Positions 1-6,077 of a stretch of 6,566 nucleotides of DNA are shown piece by piece. A program made the position numbers and the translations under genes. How positions within the stretch are numbered: the stretch's first letter is position 1; each line of letters opens with the position of its first letter. The stretch covers positions 10,819 to 17,384 of the forward strand of contig DORQ01000043.1 in NCBI GenBank assembly GCA_003514205.1. The letters run 5' to 3'. The DNA comes from Acidimicrobiaceae bacterium (GTDB lineage Bacteria > Actinomycetota > Acidimicrobiia > Acidimicrobiales > Microtrichaceae). A model generated the notes under the pieces. That model saw only the letters and a program-made list of their open reading frames with translations. It had not been told where the DNA came from and made no database searches.

Positions 1-563
1 GCAATACCCGCTATGAGAAGTCCGATGGCATAGAAGTCGATGCCATGGCTTGGGGAGTACAGCACGCCTGAGTTCGGTGCGTAGTTGAACCAGCCACCAT
101 CTGCGCCGCCCCCCAAGAACCACGACGTGTTGAAGAACAGGGAGCCGAACAGCCAACACCAGAAACTAAAGGCGTTGAGCCGCGGGAACGCAACATCTCG
201 AGCGCCGATCTGCAATGGCAGAAGGTAGTTGGCGAAAGCCGCTGCCATTGGCATGACAACGAGGAACACCATGGTGACGCCGTGCATGGTGAATACCTGG
301 TTATACAGCGCCGCCGAAAGGAGCTTCTGACCAGGCCGGGCAAGCTGAGCGCGGATGAGCAATGCTTCGCTTCCGCCCACGATAAAGAAGAACATCGACC
401 CGATGCCATACATGATGCCGATCTTCTTGTGGTCGACCGAGGTCAGCCATCCCTTCCAACCACCTTGGGAGGTGGTTGGTCGAGCGAAGGCACCAAGTGC
501 TGCCGATGCCGGCTTGTCTCCCGCTTCGAGTTCGAGGGTGTTTCGTGCTTCTACAAGTGCCAT
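1..563 (-). CDS. ctaD: Cytochrome c oxidase subunit I (caa3/aa3 type), N-terminal 187 residues, partial
   Basis: This is the catalytic subunit of a heme-copper oxygen reductase, an integral membrane protein that reduces O2 to water and pumps protons. The gene runs off the left edge, so only about the first third is visible. After a hydrophilic N-terminus (residues 1-38) comes the family motif VDHKKIGIMYGI (43-54) and the first helix. FTMHG follows, with H94 as a low-spin heme a ligand, then NYLLPLQIGARDVAFPRLN (112-130). D123 matches the D-channel entrance Asp, and N112 and N130 match D-channel asparagines. GGWFNYAP (156-163) is also typical. The binuclear-centre residues lie outside the window. 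The ATG at 563 is 12 bases after the coxB stop, with a modest AGG-containing ribosome site about 10 bases upstream. It is the last visible gene of the operon. Everything visible is canonical, unlike the paralogue at 3206-4840. Family assignment is very secure; the fine subtype is inferred from the fused cytochrome c in coxB. Confidence 0.97.
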   Translation of the reverse strand, partial: MALVEARNTLELEAGDKPASAALGAFARPTTSQGGWKGWLTSVDHKKIGIMYGIGSMFFFIVGGSEALLIRAQLARPGQKLLSAALYNQVFTMHGVTMVFLVVMPMAAAFANYLLPLQIGARDVAFPRLNAFSFWCWLFGSLFFNTSWFLGGGADGGWFNYAPNSGVLYSPSHGIDFYAIGLLIAGI

Positions 564-575
564 GGTATGTACCTG

Positions 576-1754
576 CTACTTCAGCGTGTGGAGATAGGCG
601 ACGAGTGCGTCGATTTGTTCTTGAGAAAGGTTGAGGTTCGGCATTCCTCGATTTTGATCCGCAGCGGCCGGCTTCATGGCCCCAGGATCGCGCAACCAGG
701 ATCCAAGCACCGAATCATCGGGGACAGTTTCACCAGTGTTTGGATCGGTCGTATAGAGGTCGAACAGGTTTCCTGCGAACTTGTTGCGACTCATGAGGTG
801 CGTCAGGTTCGGTGCGTTGCCTGAGATCAATGGGTGGTCCGCACCGCCATAGTCGAGGTTCGGCTTCCCGTCGGTTTTCTCAGCGAACTTGAATGACTCG
901 CCGTTGACTTGGTGGCAGTTGGCACAGTTCGTTTTGAACTCTTCATAGCCTTGTGTCGCTAGCGTGTCCGAGGCCGGAGGCACCGATGCCTTGGTCGTCT
1001 GGGCATCGACCCATTCCTCATACTTTGCTGGAGAGACGGCCTTCACTTCCATTCTCATGTAGGCGTGGGAGAGGCCGCAGTACTCAGTGCAGGTTCCTTG
1101 GAACAGGCCTTCCTCGTCAGCCTGCAAGCTCCACTTATTGGAATGACCCGGCACCGCATCCTTCTTGCCATTCAAGGCCGGAATCCAGAAGGAGTGAATG
1201 ACGTCGTTCGATCGAATCGTTAGTTCGACGTGCTTGCCAACGGGAACCACCATCTGATTGGCAGTGATGATGTCGGCTTTGCCGTCATTGTCGGTGTCGT
1301 AACGGAACTCCCACCACCACTGTTGGCCATAGACCTCAACAGTCATGTGGTCCTTCGGAACCTCTTCAAGTTGCCAGATCGTGCGCACATTCATCAGCCC
1401 AAGGCCTAGGAGCAGGATCGCTGGCGCAATCGTCCATGCCCATTCAAGCTTTGGATTGCCATGATTCTGGATTGGCTCAAGCTCGCCATCCACGTCGTCT
1501 TTGCGGCGTCGGAACCTCCACGCCATGTAGAGCACACCGCCCTCGACGAGCACGAAGACAACTGCTGCCACAATGAACACGGGCGTGGCGAGATCATCGA
1601 TCCGTTGGGCCTGCTTCCCTTTCGGATTCAGGGTTGTGAGCGGTCGCCCTTCGTCATCTCGCAACGCACCGCATGCGGTGAGAAGAAAGGAACACCCGAG
1701 GAGTCCGCTGACGTATACGGACCGCAATGGGGAAGAGAGGATTGGTTTTCTCAC
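576..1754 (-). CDS. coxB: Cytochrome c oxidase subunit II lipoprotein with CuA site and fused C-terminal cytochrome c
   Basis: This 392-residue subunit accepts electrons from the respiratory chain and passes them to subunit I. The N-terminus has a lipoprotein signal with lipobox LTAC, so C28 is the likely lipidated Cys. Two helices follow (about 57-81 and 103-127), then the aromatic QQWWWEF segment (144-150) and the CuA domain. The CuA ligands are all present: H187, C222, E224, C226, H230 and M233 (CTEYCGLSHAYM). A cytochrome c domain follows, with CANCH at 277-281 and probable axial M371 in MPNLNLS, making this a caa3-type subunit. Two features are odd. A DxDxDGxxD loop (D153-D161) sits in the CuA domain. 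The cytochrome domain has extra sequence between CANCH and PNLTH (about 282-314) and again at 330-350. The start is GTG at 1754; its GTGA overlaps the TGA stop of the preceding gene by 4 bases, with GGGAG upstream, which suggests translational coupling. The stop is TAG, 12 bases before ctaD. Confidence 0.97.
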   Translation of the reverse strand: MRKPILSSPLRSVYVSGLLGCSFLLTACGALRDDEGRPLTTLNPKGKQAQRIDDLATPVFIVAAVVFVLVEGGVLYMAWRFRRRKDDVDGELEPIQNHGNPKLEWAWTIAPAILLLGLGLMNVRTIWQLEEVPKDHMTVEVYGQQWWWEFRYDTDNDGKADIITANQMVVPVGKHVELTIRSNDVIHSFWIPALNGKKDAVPGHSNKWSLQADEEGLFQGTCTEYCGLSHAYMRMEVKAVSPAKYEEWVDAQTTKASVPPASDTLATQGYEEFKTNCANCHQVNGESFKFAEKTDGKPNLDYGGADHPLISGNAPNLTHLMSRNKFAGNLFDLYTTDPNTGETVPDDSVLGSWLRDPGAMKPAAADQNRGMPNLNLSQEQIDALVAYLHTLK

Positions 1755-2620
1755 GAGTACGCTCCCGTAGCGTTCGAGGGTGCTGATGATTGGGCGCCAG
1801 AGTGCTCAGTTTCGTGTGGCTCGATCTTGCGCTCACCGTTGATGGCGCTCGCAATTCCGAGACCAAGCATGAGTACGGCTCCGACTGCAAGGGTCCCGGC
1901 GATAATCGCTCGGCGCCGCTCAGGAAACTTGCCGAGCACGCTTGCAAGAAGCACACCCCCACCGAAGAACAGCACAAGTAGTGCGATTCCCGCCCACACT
2001 GCGCCGAGCTTTGAAACCGTCAGGAAGATGCGTGAGGCGCAGAAGATGAGAATTCCGATGAGCGCCAACGCACCGACTGGCACCTCGACCGGATGCATGA
2101 ATCGGGCCCGGATGACTGCGTTGACCTCTGGATCGCCTGTGGCCTGTTCCGACCACGTCTTGACGGTCCACTCAAATGCAGCGACTGCCAAGAGGCCTGC
2201 GCCCACTACAAACAACGCCGGCCCGGTTGCCAGACCTACTGTCATGAGTGCTGCCGAGAACGCAGCAACCACTGGCCAGGCGCTCAGATCATTAGGCTCA
2301 GAAACTGGCGGAATCGACGCGCTGTTCGCGAGTTCGGCCAATGCTTCTGGATCACCATCTCTAAATGCGACCGCAGCGATACCGAGGCCGACACAGGTTG
2401 CGGCAAAAGCCATGAGCATGGTGTAACCAACATGGTCGCCAACTCCGCCCTTGTAGCCGAACGAGAGCGGACCCAACACGGCGTTGACTGCACCCGCACC
2501 AGACAGCTGGTCGAGGACGCCTCCTGTGGCAAGACCATTGGTGATCACGCCATAGACGACTGCGGCGAGATACGCCGAGACACCGAGACCGAAGAAGAGC
2601 TTGGAACCACGAGTAAACAT
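1751..2620 (-). CDS. Seven-helix membrane protein of unknown function in the oxidase operon (possibly subunit IV-like)
   Basis: I do not firmly recognise this 289-residue protein. It has about seven hydrophobic helices (7-27, 64-86, 114-133, 134-152, 178-202, 207-228, 237-260). Positive charges cluster at the N-terminus, around 154-173 and at KFPERRR (231-237), which predicts N-terminus inside and C-terminus outside. The last 29 residues form a polar exoplasmic tail with two HE/EH pairs. The first helix (SKLFFGLGVSAYLAAVVYGV) and the segment SAWPVVAAFSAALMTVGL (113-130) remind me of the small actinobacterial oxidase subunit IV (CtaF). That resemblance is weak, and this protein is roughly twice as long with three additional helices. 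No heme- or copper-binding motif is evident. It starts at ATG 2620 with AGGGG about 9 bases upstream, 10 bases after the subunit III-like stop, and overlaps the coxB start by 4 bases. Its position between two oxidase subunit genes implies a structural or assembly role in the oxidase; this is inferred from context alone. It is certain to be a real gene, but its function is not. Confidence 0.85.
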   Translation of the reverse strand: MFTRGSKLFFGLGVSAYLAAVVYGVITNGLATGGVLDQLSGAGAVNAVLGPLSFGYKGGVGDHVGYTMLMAFAATCVGLGIAAVAFRDGDPEALAELANSASIPPVSEPNDLSAWPVVAAFSAALMTVGLATGPALFVVGAGLLAVAAFEWTVKTWSEQATGDPEVNAVIRARFMHPVEVPVGALALIGILIFCASRIFLTVSKLGAVWAGIALLVLFFGGGVLLASVLGKFPERRRAIIAGTLAVGAVLMLGLGIASAINGERKIEPHETEHSGAQSSAPSNATGAYS

Positions 2621-2630
2621 GCTGCGACCC

Positions 2631-3209
2631 CTATTTCATGATGTGCACAGCGAGCCAAATGACCGCGTACACCGCAACGTTGACGTAAAAGAACAAGGCT
2701 GGAGCCGAGATACCATCTGGGCGACGTGAGGAGAACTGGCCGCCGATCGCTCGAATAGACATCAGCGCGAGGTACACAAGGCTGGCAGCAATTGCGAAAA
2801 AGTTCGCCCCAGTCGTTGCGTAGAACAGCGGACCTTCGACGCTCGTCAGGGGCATCTTCACTTCGGTCCACAGGAATGTTGCTTGGTTCAGAAATCCGAA
2901 TCCCAGAAGCAGCGTCACCCCAAGTGCCAGAAAGCTCTGTCCGCGTTCGTTGCGGGCGATCGCCCACACTGCCCATTGCACAAACACGCAGGCCAGCACG
3001 AGGGTGCCGAGCATCATGTTCGGCTGGGTGAGTGGAATCGTGTTCTCGGTCAGCCACACGTTCTTGTGGGCCGCGCGTTCGTTCAGATACATACCAACCA
3101 GCGCAAGCTGGAACATGGCGCTAGCGCCCGCTGCGAGCGCCGTGCCCAAAAGGAGCTGACGGCGCCGGGGCAGAGCTGGCAAGGGGACAGTTGCTGGTAT
3201 GAGTGTCAT
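2631..3209 (-). CDS. Divergent cytochrome c oxidase subunit III-like protein (five helices)
   Basis: This 192-residue membrane protein has five helices (about 18-40, 65-84, 92-113, 126-152, 168-190), matching the short form of heme-copper oxidase subunit III. Family-like stretches are NERGQSFLALGVTLLLGFGF (87-106), NQATFLWTE (108-116) and GPLFYATTG (126-134). Subunit III normally stabilises subunit I and carries lipids near its oxygen path; it binds no metal. Hallmark residues are missing. The usual Ser-Glu pair in the first helix of short forms reads S30-A31, and the TGxHxxHV signature reads TGANFFAI (133-140), with no His. The start is ATG 3209, overlapping the preceding gene's stop as ATGA, with a strong GGAGG about 10 bases upstream inside that gene. 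The stop is TAG at 2631. It could be the only subunit III of this oxidase, or a partner of the inactive subunit I paralogue encoded just upstream while a normal coxC lies outside the window. I give no symbol because of that ambiguity. Confidence 0.85.
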   Translation of the reverse strand: MTLIPATVPLPALPRRRQLLLGTALAAGASAMFQLALVGMYLNERAAHKNVWLTENTIPLTQPNMMLGTLVLACVFVQWAVWAIARNERGQSFLALGVTLLLGFGFLNQATFLWTEVKMPLTSVEGPLFYATTGANFFAIAASLVYLALMSIRAIGGQFSSRRPDGISAPALFFYVNVAVYAVIWLAVHIMK

Positions 3210-4840
3210 TTCGAATCACCCTCCTCAGGTCCGTCGAACAGGGGATACGGAGAGGAAACAACGGCCAAAGGTTCGCTGAAGTTTCCCTGCGGTGCTGGTG
3301 AGGCAGTCAGCCACTCGAGTGTTCCGCCCTGCAGTTCGGCTGTGCCTTCCGTCTCGACATCCTCGGGGGAACCCGGCTCCAAAGAACTCAGGGTGGCTGC
3401 CCCATGGCCGGCGAATGCAGCAGTACCCGCAAGGAATCCACCAATCGCTGCCACCAAGGCAATCGTGCGGGCTACATCGGGATTAGGAAGTGCGAACCCA
3501 AGCACTACATGAGGGAGGCCGAACAGCAGCCCACCGAGCATGCCAACGAGTGCAATTGGTCCGGCCGTAGTTCCCGCGACGGGGTTCGACCAGATCCGTG
3601 AACTCCAGTGTGCAATCGCTGCCAGCCCACCCACGAGGCCAGCTGCTACGACCAGATAGAACTGTCCGACTGCGATCCCAGCGCCGAGATTGGTTGCTTC
3701 CCCAAGCGCGGCTGCTGCGAAACCACCAGTCGCGAACTCAGAGAGGTTGCCATCACCCAAGGTGAGCACTGCTCCAACAGCCCCAGTCACCGCTGCCACA
3801 AGGAGGAGAACAATCGAGGAGCCTGCGGCCACCAGGGCCGGTGTCGGCTTGCCGCTACCCCTGCGAAGCGTGTCGAGTCCAGCGCCCAACACCACCACTA
3901 CCGGGAGAGCGAATGCAATAGCTCCAATTCCGAAGATCGCTGTGTCGCGAGCCAATGCGCTTTGCGCCCAGGCACCAAATGAGAGCAAGCCCGCTGCACC
4001 GATTGCTGCTTGGGCTATCCCATACCCGCTCACACGCTCTGAGGAGGCAGAGGAGGCAATATCGAGAAAGATTCCGAGCACCGGCAACGCGAACATGAAC
4101 ACCGTCGGCTGGTGGAAGAACCACTCCATCGCGGGGAACGCAACCGATGCAAGGGTTGCTGCCGACGGACGCTGAATCTGGTAGAGCACAACCACTGCGA
4201 GCAACACCGGGAGGGAGAGCACCCAGATCACGCTGGACACCAGCATTGAGAAACTAAAGAACGGAACCCTATCGAGGCTCATGCCGGCGGCCCGATGGCT
4301 GAGCACCGTGGTGGCCACGCAGATCGAGCCGACGATCAGCGAAGCAAGCAACAGGCCCACGCTCACATGGCCAAGCCGGCTCATCTTGAGGCTTTCGCCG
4401 CCGTAGGAGCCGTTGGCGGCGACTGCGACAGCGCTCAAGACTGTGCCAAGTACCCAACTCCACAGCGACATCGCCGCCGCACGAGGGAATGCGATAGTCG
4501 GCGAACCAACCTGAAGCGGTACGAGGTAGATCGCCAGGCCCAAGAAGAATGGAATCGCTCCGCACAGCACCAATCCCACGGGATGGGCCATGGTGAGGCG
4601 AGTGATGAGATTGGCGTCCAACAGCGCGTCTGTCTGACTTGCCTGCAGACTCACCAGCGCACCAAGCGCAAGATCCACTGCCATGGCAAGCAGCGAGACA
4701 CACATGAAGATTCGACCGACGACCTTGTGGTCGCCAGTGCCTAACAGCCGTTCAAGGGCTGAGGGGGTGGACAATCCGGTGGGCGCTTCAGCGTCAGCGC
4801 TCACTGGCAACGTCTCAGGTCGTGTCTCGGTCATTGCCAT
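3206..4840 (-). CDS. Heme-copper oxidase subunit I paralogue lacking catalytic residues
   Basis: At 544 residues and about twelve helices, this protein has subunit I length and fold. Homology is clear in GDHKVVGRIF (36-45), IYLVPLQVG then IAFPR (104-120), RAAGMSLDRVPFFSFSMLV (183-201), WFFHQPTVF (240-248) and the C-terminal TLEW near 507-510. Catalytic positions are changed throughout. HPEVY reads QPTVF, so the CuB His is Q244, the proton-channel Glu is T246 and the cross-linked Tyr is F248. WAHH reads WAQS (291-294), losing two CuB His. The D-channel Asp of ARD is T115, the K-channel Lys is V317, and the region of the AHFHY heme ligands reads VGQFY (391-395). Only H86, aligned with the low-spin heme ligand (H94 in CtaD), remains. 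Oxygen reduction therefore looks impossible, though the reading frame is intact and long, so this is not a decayed pseudogene. ATG 4840 is preferred over the in-frame ATG at 4834 because GAGG lies 7 bases upstream of it. It is the first gene of the operon and overlaps the next by ATGA. Automated annotation may label it a functional oxidase subunit I. Confidence 0.93.
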   Translation of the reverse strand: MAMTETRPETLPVSADAEAPTGLSTPSALERLLGTGDHKVVGRIFMCVSLLAMAVDLALGALVSLQASQTDALLDANLITRLTMAHPVGLVLCGAIPFFLGLAIYLVPLQVGSPTIAFPRAAAMSLWSWVLGTVLSAVAVAANGSYGGESLKMSRLGHVSVGLLLASLIVGSICVATTVLSHRAAGMSLDRVPFFSFSMLVSSVIWVLSLPVLLAVVVLYQIQRPSAATLASVAFPAMEWFFHQPTVFMFALPVLGIFLDIASSASSERVSGYGIAQAAIGAAGLLSFGAWAQSALARDTAIFGIGAIAFALPVVVVLGAGLDTLRRGSGKPTPALVAAGSSIVLLLVAAVTGAVGAVLTLGDGNLSEFATGGFAAAALGEATNLGAGIAVGQFYLVVAAGLVGGLAAIAHWSSRIWSNPVAGTTAGPIALVGMLGGLLFGLPHVVLGFALPNPDVARTIALVAAIGGFLAGTAAFAGHGAATLSSLEPGSPEDVETEGTAELQGGTLEWLTASPAPQGNFSEPLAVVSSPYPLFDGPEEGDSK

Positions 4841-4888
4841 GTATTTGCCTCAAGGCTCGCGATCATTCGAAGAAGATTCTGTGTCATC

Positions 4889-4909
4889 CTGGCAGAGGGA
4901 CTCTGACAG
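4889..4909. repeat. Inverted repeat in the leader of the oxidase operon
   Basis: CTGGCAGAG and CTCTGACAG flank a 3-base GGA centre, giving nine pairs with one mismatch. It lies 49 bases before the operon's first ATG and downstream of the candidate promoter, so it could be a leader hairpin or a dimeric regulator site. There is no following T-run on either strand, so it is unlikely to be an intrinsic terminator. The palindrome is visible; its function is inferred. Confidence 0.45.
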
Positions 4910-4927
4910 ACGGTACTGCTACTTCCG

Positions 4928-4957
4928 ACATTACTGCGGGGATGCGGCAGGGTCGAA
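4928..4957 (-). promoter_or_regulatory. Candidate promoter for the five-gene oxidase operon
   Basis: On the - strand TTCGAC (4952-4957) and TAATGT (4928-4933) are separated by 18 bases. TAATGT fits the TANNNT form of actinobacterial housekeeping -10 boxes; the -35 match is weak. Transcription would begin near 4921, leaving a leader of about 80 bases that contains the inverted repeat at 4889-4909. A second possible -10, TACCGT, lies a little further downstream without a recognisable -35. The 141-base gap after ctaB is the largest within the - strand block, which makes an internal promoter here reasonable. Confidence 0.3.
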
Positions 4958-4981
4958 AACGGGAGGGAATTCATTTTCGCC

Positions 4982-5893
4982 TCACCACCCGACGAGCTGA
5001 TCGACTGCCATCGCTCCAAACAGCAACGTGACATAGGTGATCGAGAAGGTGAAGAGCCTCATCGCCGATTTGGCGGTCATTGTCTGCCAGACCTTCAGTG
5101 CAAAGTAGATGAATCCAGCGCCGCACAGGGAGGCTGAGACCATGTAGATCCATCCGAGTCGAGCAACTGGGCCGAACCAGAGCGACAGCCCGACCACCGC
5201 AACGGTATAGAGCAGGATCTGCCGGGCGACCGACTCCGGGCTGGCAACCGACGGCAGCATTGGGACATCCGCGCGGGAGTAGTCGTCCTTGTATTTGATC
5301 GCCAACGCCCAGAAGTGTGGCGGTGTCCACATGAACATCACCGCAAAGAGGAGAATCGGGGCCCAGGACAAGTCGTTGGTGACGGAGGTCCAGCCGATCA
5401 ACACTGGCACCGCCCCAGCCGCTCCGCCGATCACGATGTTTGATCGAGAGGTCCGCTTGAGCCAGAGCGTGTAGACGAACACGTAGAAGAGGCATGCAGA
5501 GACTGCAAGCACTGCGGACAGAAGGTTCACGAACCGCCAAAGGAAGAAGAAAGCAATAACCTCCAGGGAGATCGCGAAGATCAGCGCCGATCTCGGCTCG
5601 ATAACCCCGGTGACCAGGGGACGATTCTTAGTGCGATCCATCAACGCATCAATGTCACGATCGACGTACATATTGATTGCGTTCGCTCCACCAGCACTGA
5701 ACATGCCGCCAAGCACCGTGGCGACCATCAACCAGAGGGAGGGAAGGCCACGTTGTGCGACGACCATCGTGGGAACGGTGGAGATGAGAAGCAGTTCAAT
5801 GATGCGAGGTTTAGTCAACGCCACATACGCACCGACCTTGGAGCCGAGCGTTACCGGCTTCGCATCGTTGGAGGGCAGCGGGGGGGCAATCAC
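4982..5893 (-). CDS. ctaB: Protoheme IX farnesyltransferase (heme O synthase)
   Basis: This UbiA-family membrane prenyltransferase adds a farnesyl group to heme B to make heme O, the precursor of heme A used by the oxidase encoded next to it. From the chosen start it is 303 residues, a normal family length, with multiple helices. The diagnostic motifs are all present: ALTKPRIIELLL (25-36); the first Asp-rich loop NMYVDRDIDALMDRTKNRPL (74-93), with D78, D82 and D86 for the magnesium-diphosphate site; LKRTSRSNIVIGGAAGAVP (145-163); and WTPPHFWALAIKYKDDY (189-205). The frame is open further upstream, but residues before the start are not family-like. GTG 5893 is chosen because AGGAGG lies 8 bases before it. 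An alternative GTG at 5902, three codons earlier, would fit a leaderless transcript. The gene diverges from ctaA and is followed, 141 bases on, by the oxidase operon. Nothing essential is missing. Confidence 0.97.
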   Translation of the reverse strand: MIAPPLPSNDAKPVTLGSKVGAYVALTKPRIIELLLISTVPTMVVAQRGLPSLWLMVATVLGGMFSAGGANAINMYVDRDIDALMDRTKNRPLVTGVIEPRSALIFAISLEVIAFFFLWRFVNLLSAVLAVSACLFYVFVYTLWLKRTSRSNIVIGGAAGAVPVLIGWTSVTNDLSWAPILLFAVMFMWTPPHFWALAIKYKDDYSRADVPMLPSVASPESVARQILLYTVAVVGLSLWFGPVARLGWIYMVSASLCGAGFIYFALKVWQTMTAKSAMRLFTFSITYVTLLFGAMAVDQLVGW

Positions 5894-5908
5894 CGAAGAC
5901 ACCTCCTG

Positions 5909-5939
5909 AGGGTAGGGCCGAGTTGGGGTCGCGATCCAA
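5909..5939 (-). promoter_or_regulatory. Weak candidate promoter for ctaB
   Basis: TTGGAT (5934-5939) and TACCCT (5909-5914) on the - strand are 19 bases apart, a slightly long spacer. TACCCT ends 6 bases before the GTG at 5902, the geometry expected if ctaB were leaderless from that codon. It conflicts with use of the AGGAGG ribosome site for GTG 5893, because the message would start inside or after it. It is therefore an alternative reading and no more than that. Confidence 0.22.
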
Positions 5940-5950
5940 TGCAGGTGCCT

Positions 5951-5979
5951 CCAGATCTTGCTGGAACCACCAGGTCTGG
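5951..5979. repeat. Interrupted inverted repeat between ctaA and ctaB
   Basis: CCAGATC (5951-5957) faces GGTCTGG (5973-5979), six of seven positions complementary, with a smaller TGG/CCA pair inside. It lies in the divergent intergenic region (5894-6077) and could serve as a regulator site for both genes. An imperfect repeat of this size can easily arise by chance. Confidence 0.25.
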
Positions 5980-6041
5980 CATTGTCCAAACAGATGTCGG
6001 CACCCGGCTGGGCAGTGCGCTGACGCTGACGCGAGCCTGCC

Positions 6042-6071
6042 TTGGCCTCCCTCACCGGAACCTCCTAGCGT
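6042..6071 (+). promoter_or_regulatory. Probable leaderless promoter of ctaA
   Basis: TTGGCC (6042-6047) and TAGCGT (6066-6071) are spaced by 18 bases. TAGCGT fits the TANNNT -10 form and ends exactly 6 bases before the ATG at 6078, which puts the expected transcription start on the A of the start codon. There is no good Shine-Dalgarno sequence before this ATG, only GGGG ending two bases upstream, so a leaderless mRNA explains the arrangement. A tandem CTGACG repeat (6020-6031) sits just upstream of the -35 box. This rests on pattern matching alone. Confidence 0.45.
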
Positions 6072-6077
6072 GGGGCA

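Noticed and set aside
282..824. Open frame (180 codons) on the + strand
   Set aside because: Antisense to the ctaD N-terminus and the coxB cytochrome domain, with no recognisable motif.
1461..2426. Long open frame (321 codons) on the + strand
   Set aside because: It lies antisense across coxB and the 289-residue gene, whose protein features and start signals are convincing. Its own translation is rich in Arg, Pro, Ser and Ala with no domain or membrane pattern, as expected for a shadow frame in GC-rich DNA.
2883..3512. Open frame (209 codons) on the + strand
   Set aside because: Antisense to the subunit III-like gene and the end of the subunit I paralogue; the translation has no recognisable family features.
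3206..4840. Subunit I paralogue considered as an active cbb3 oxidase or nitric oxide reductase subunit
   Set aside because: Those families keep the heme b3 His and three metal-site His residues; none is found at the corresponding positions here.
3206..4840. Subunit I paralogue considered as a pseudogene
   Set aside because: The frame is intact over 544 codons with a good ribosome site and coupling to the next gene, and structural motifs are preserved while only functional residues changed.
4954..4979. CGAAAA/TTTTCG inverted repeat after ctaB, considered as a terminator
   Set aside because: Only six pairs, AT-rich, with a 14-base loop and no GC-rich stem followed by a T-run, so it does not resemble an intrinsic terminator.
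5894..6055. Upstream extension of ctaB by 54 codons
   Set aside because: The residues are polar, unlike the family N-terminus, and would cover the whole divergent promoter region; AGGAGG supports the start at 5893.
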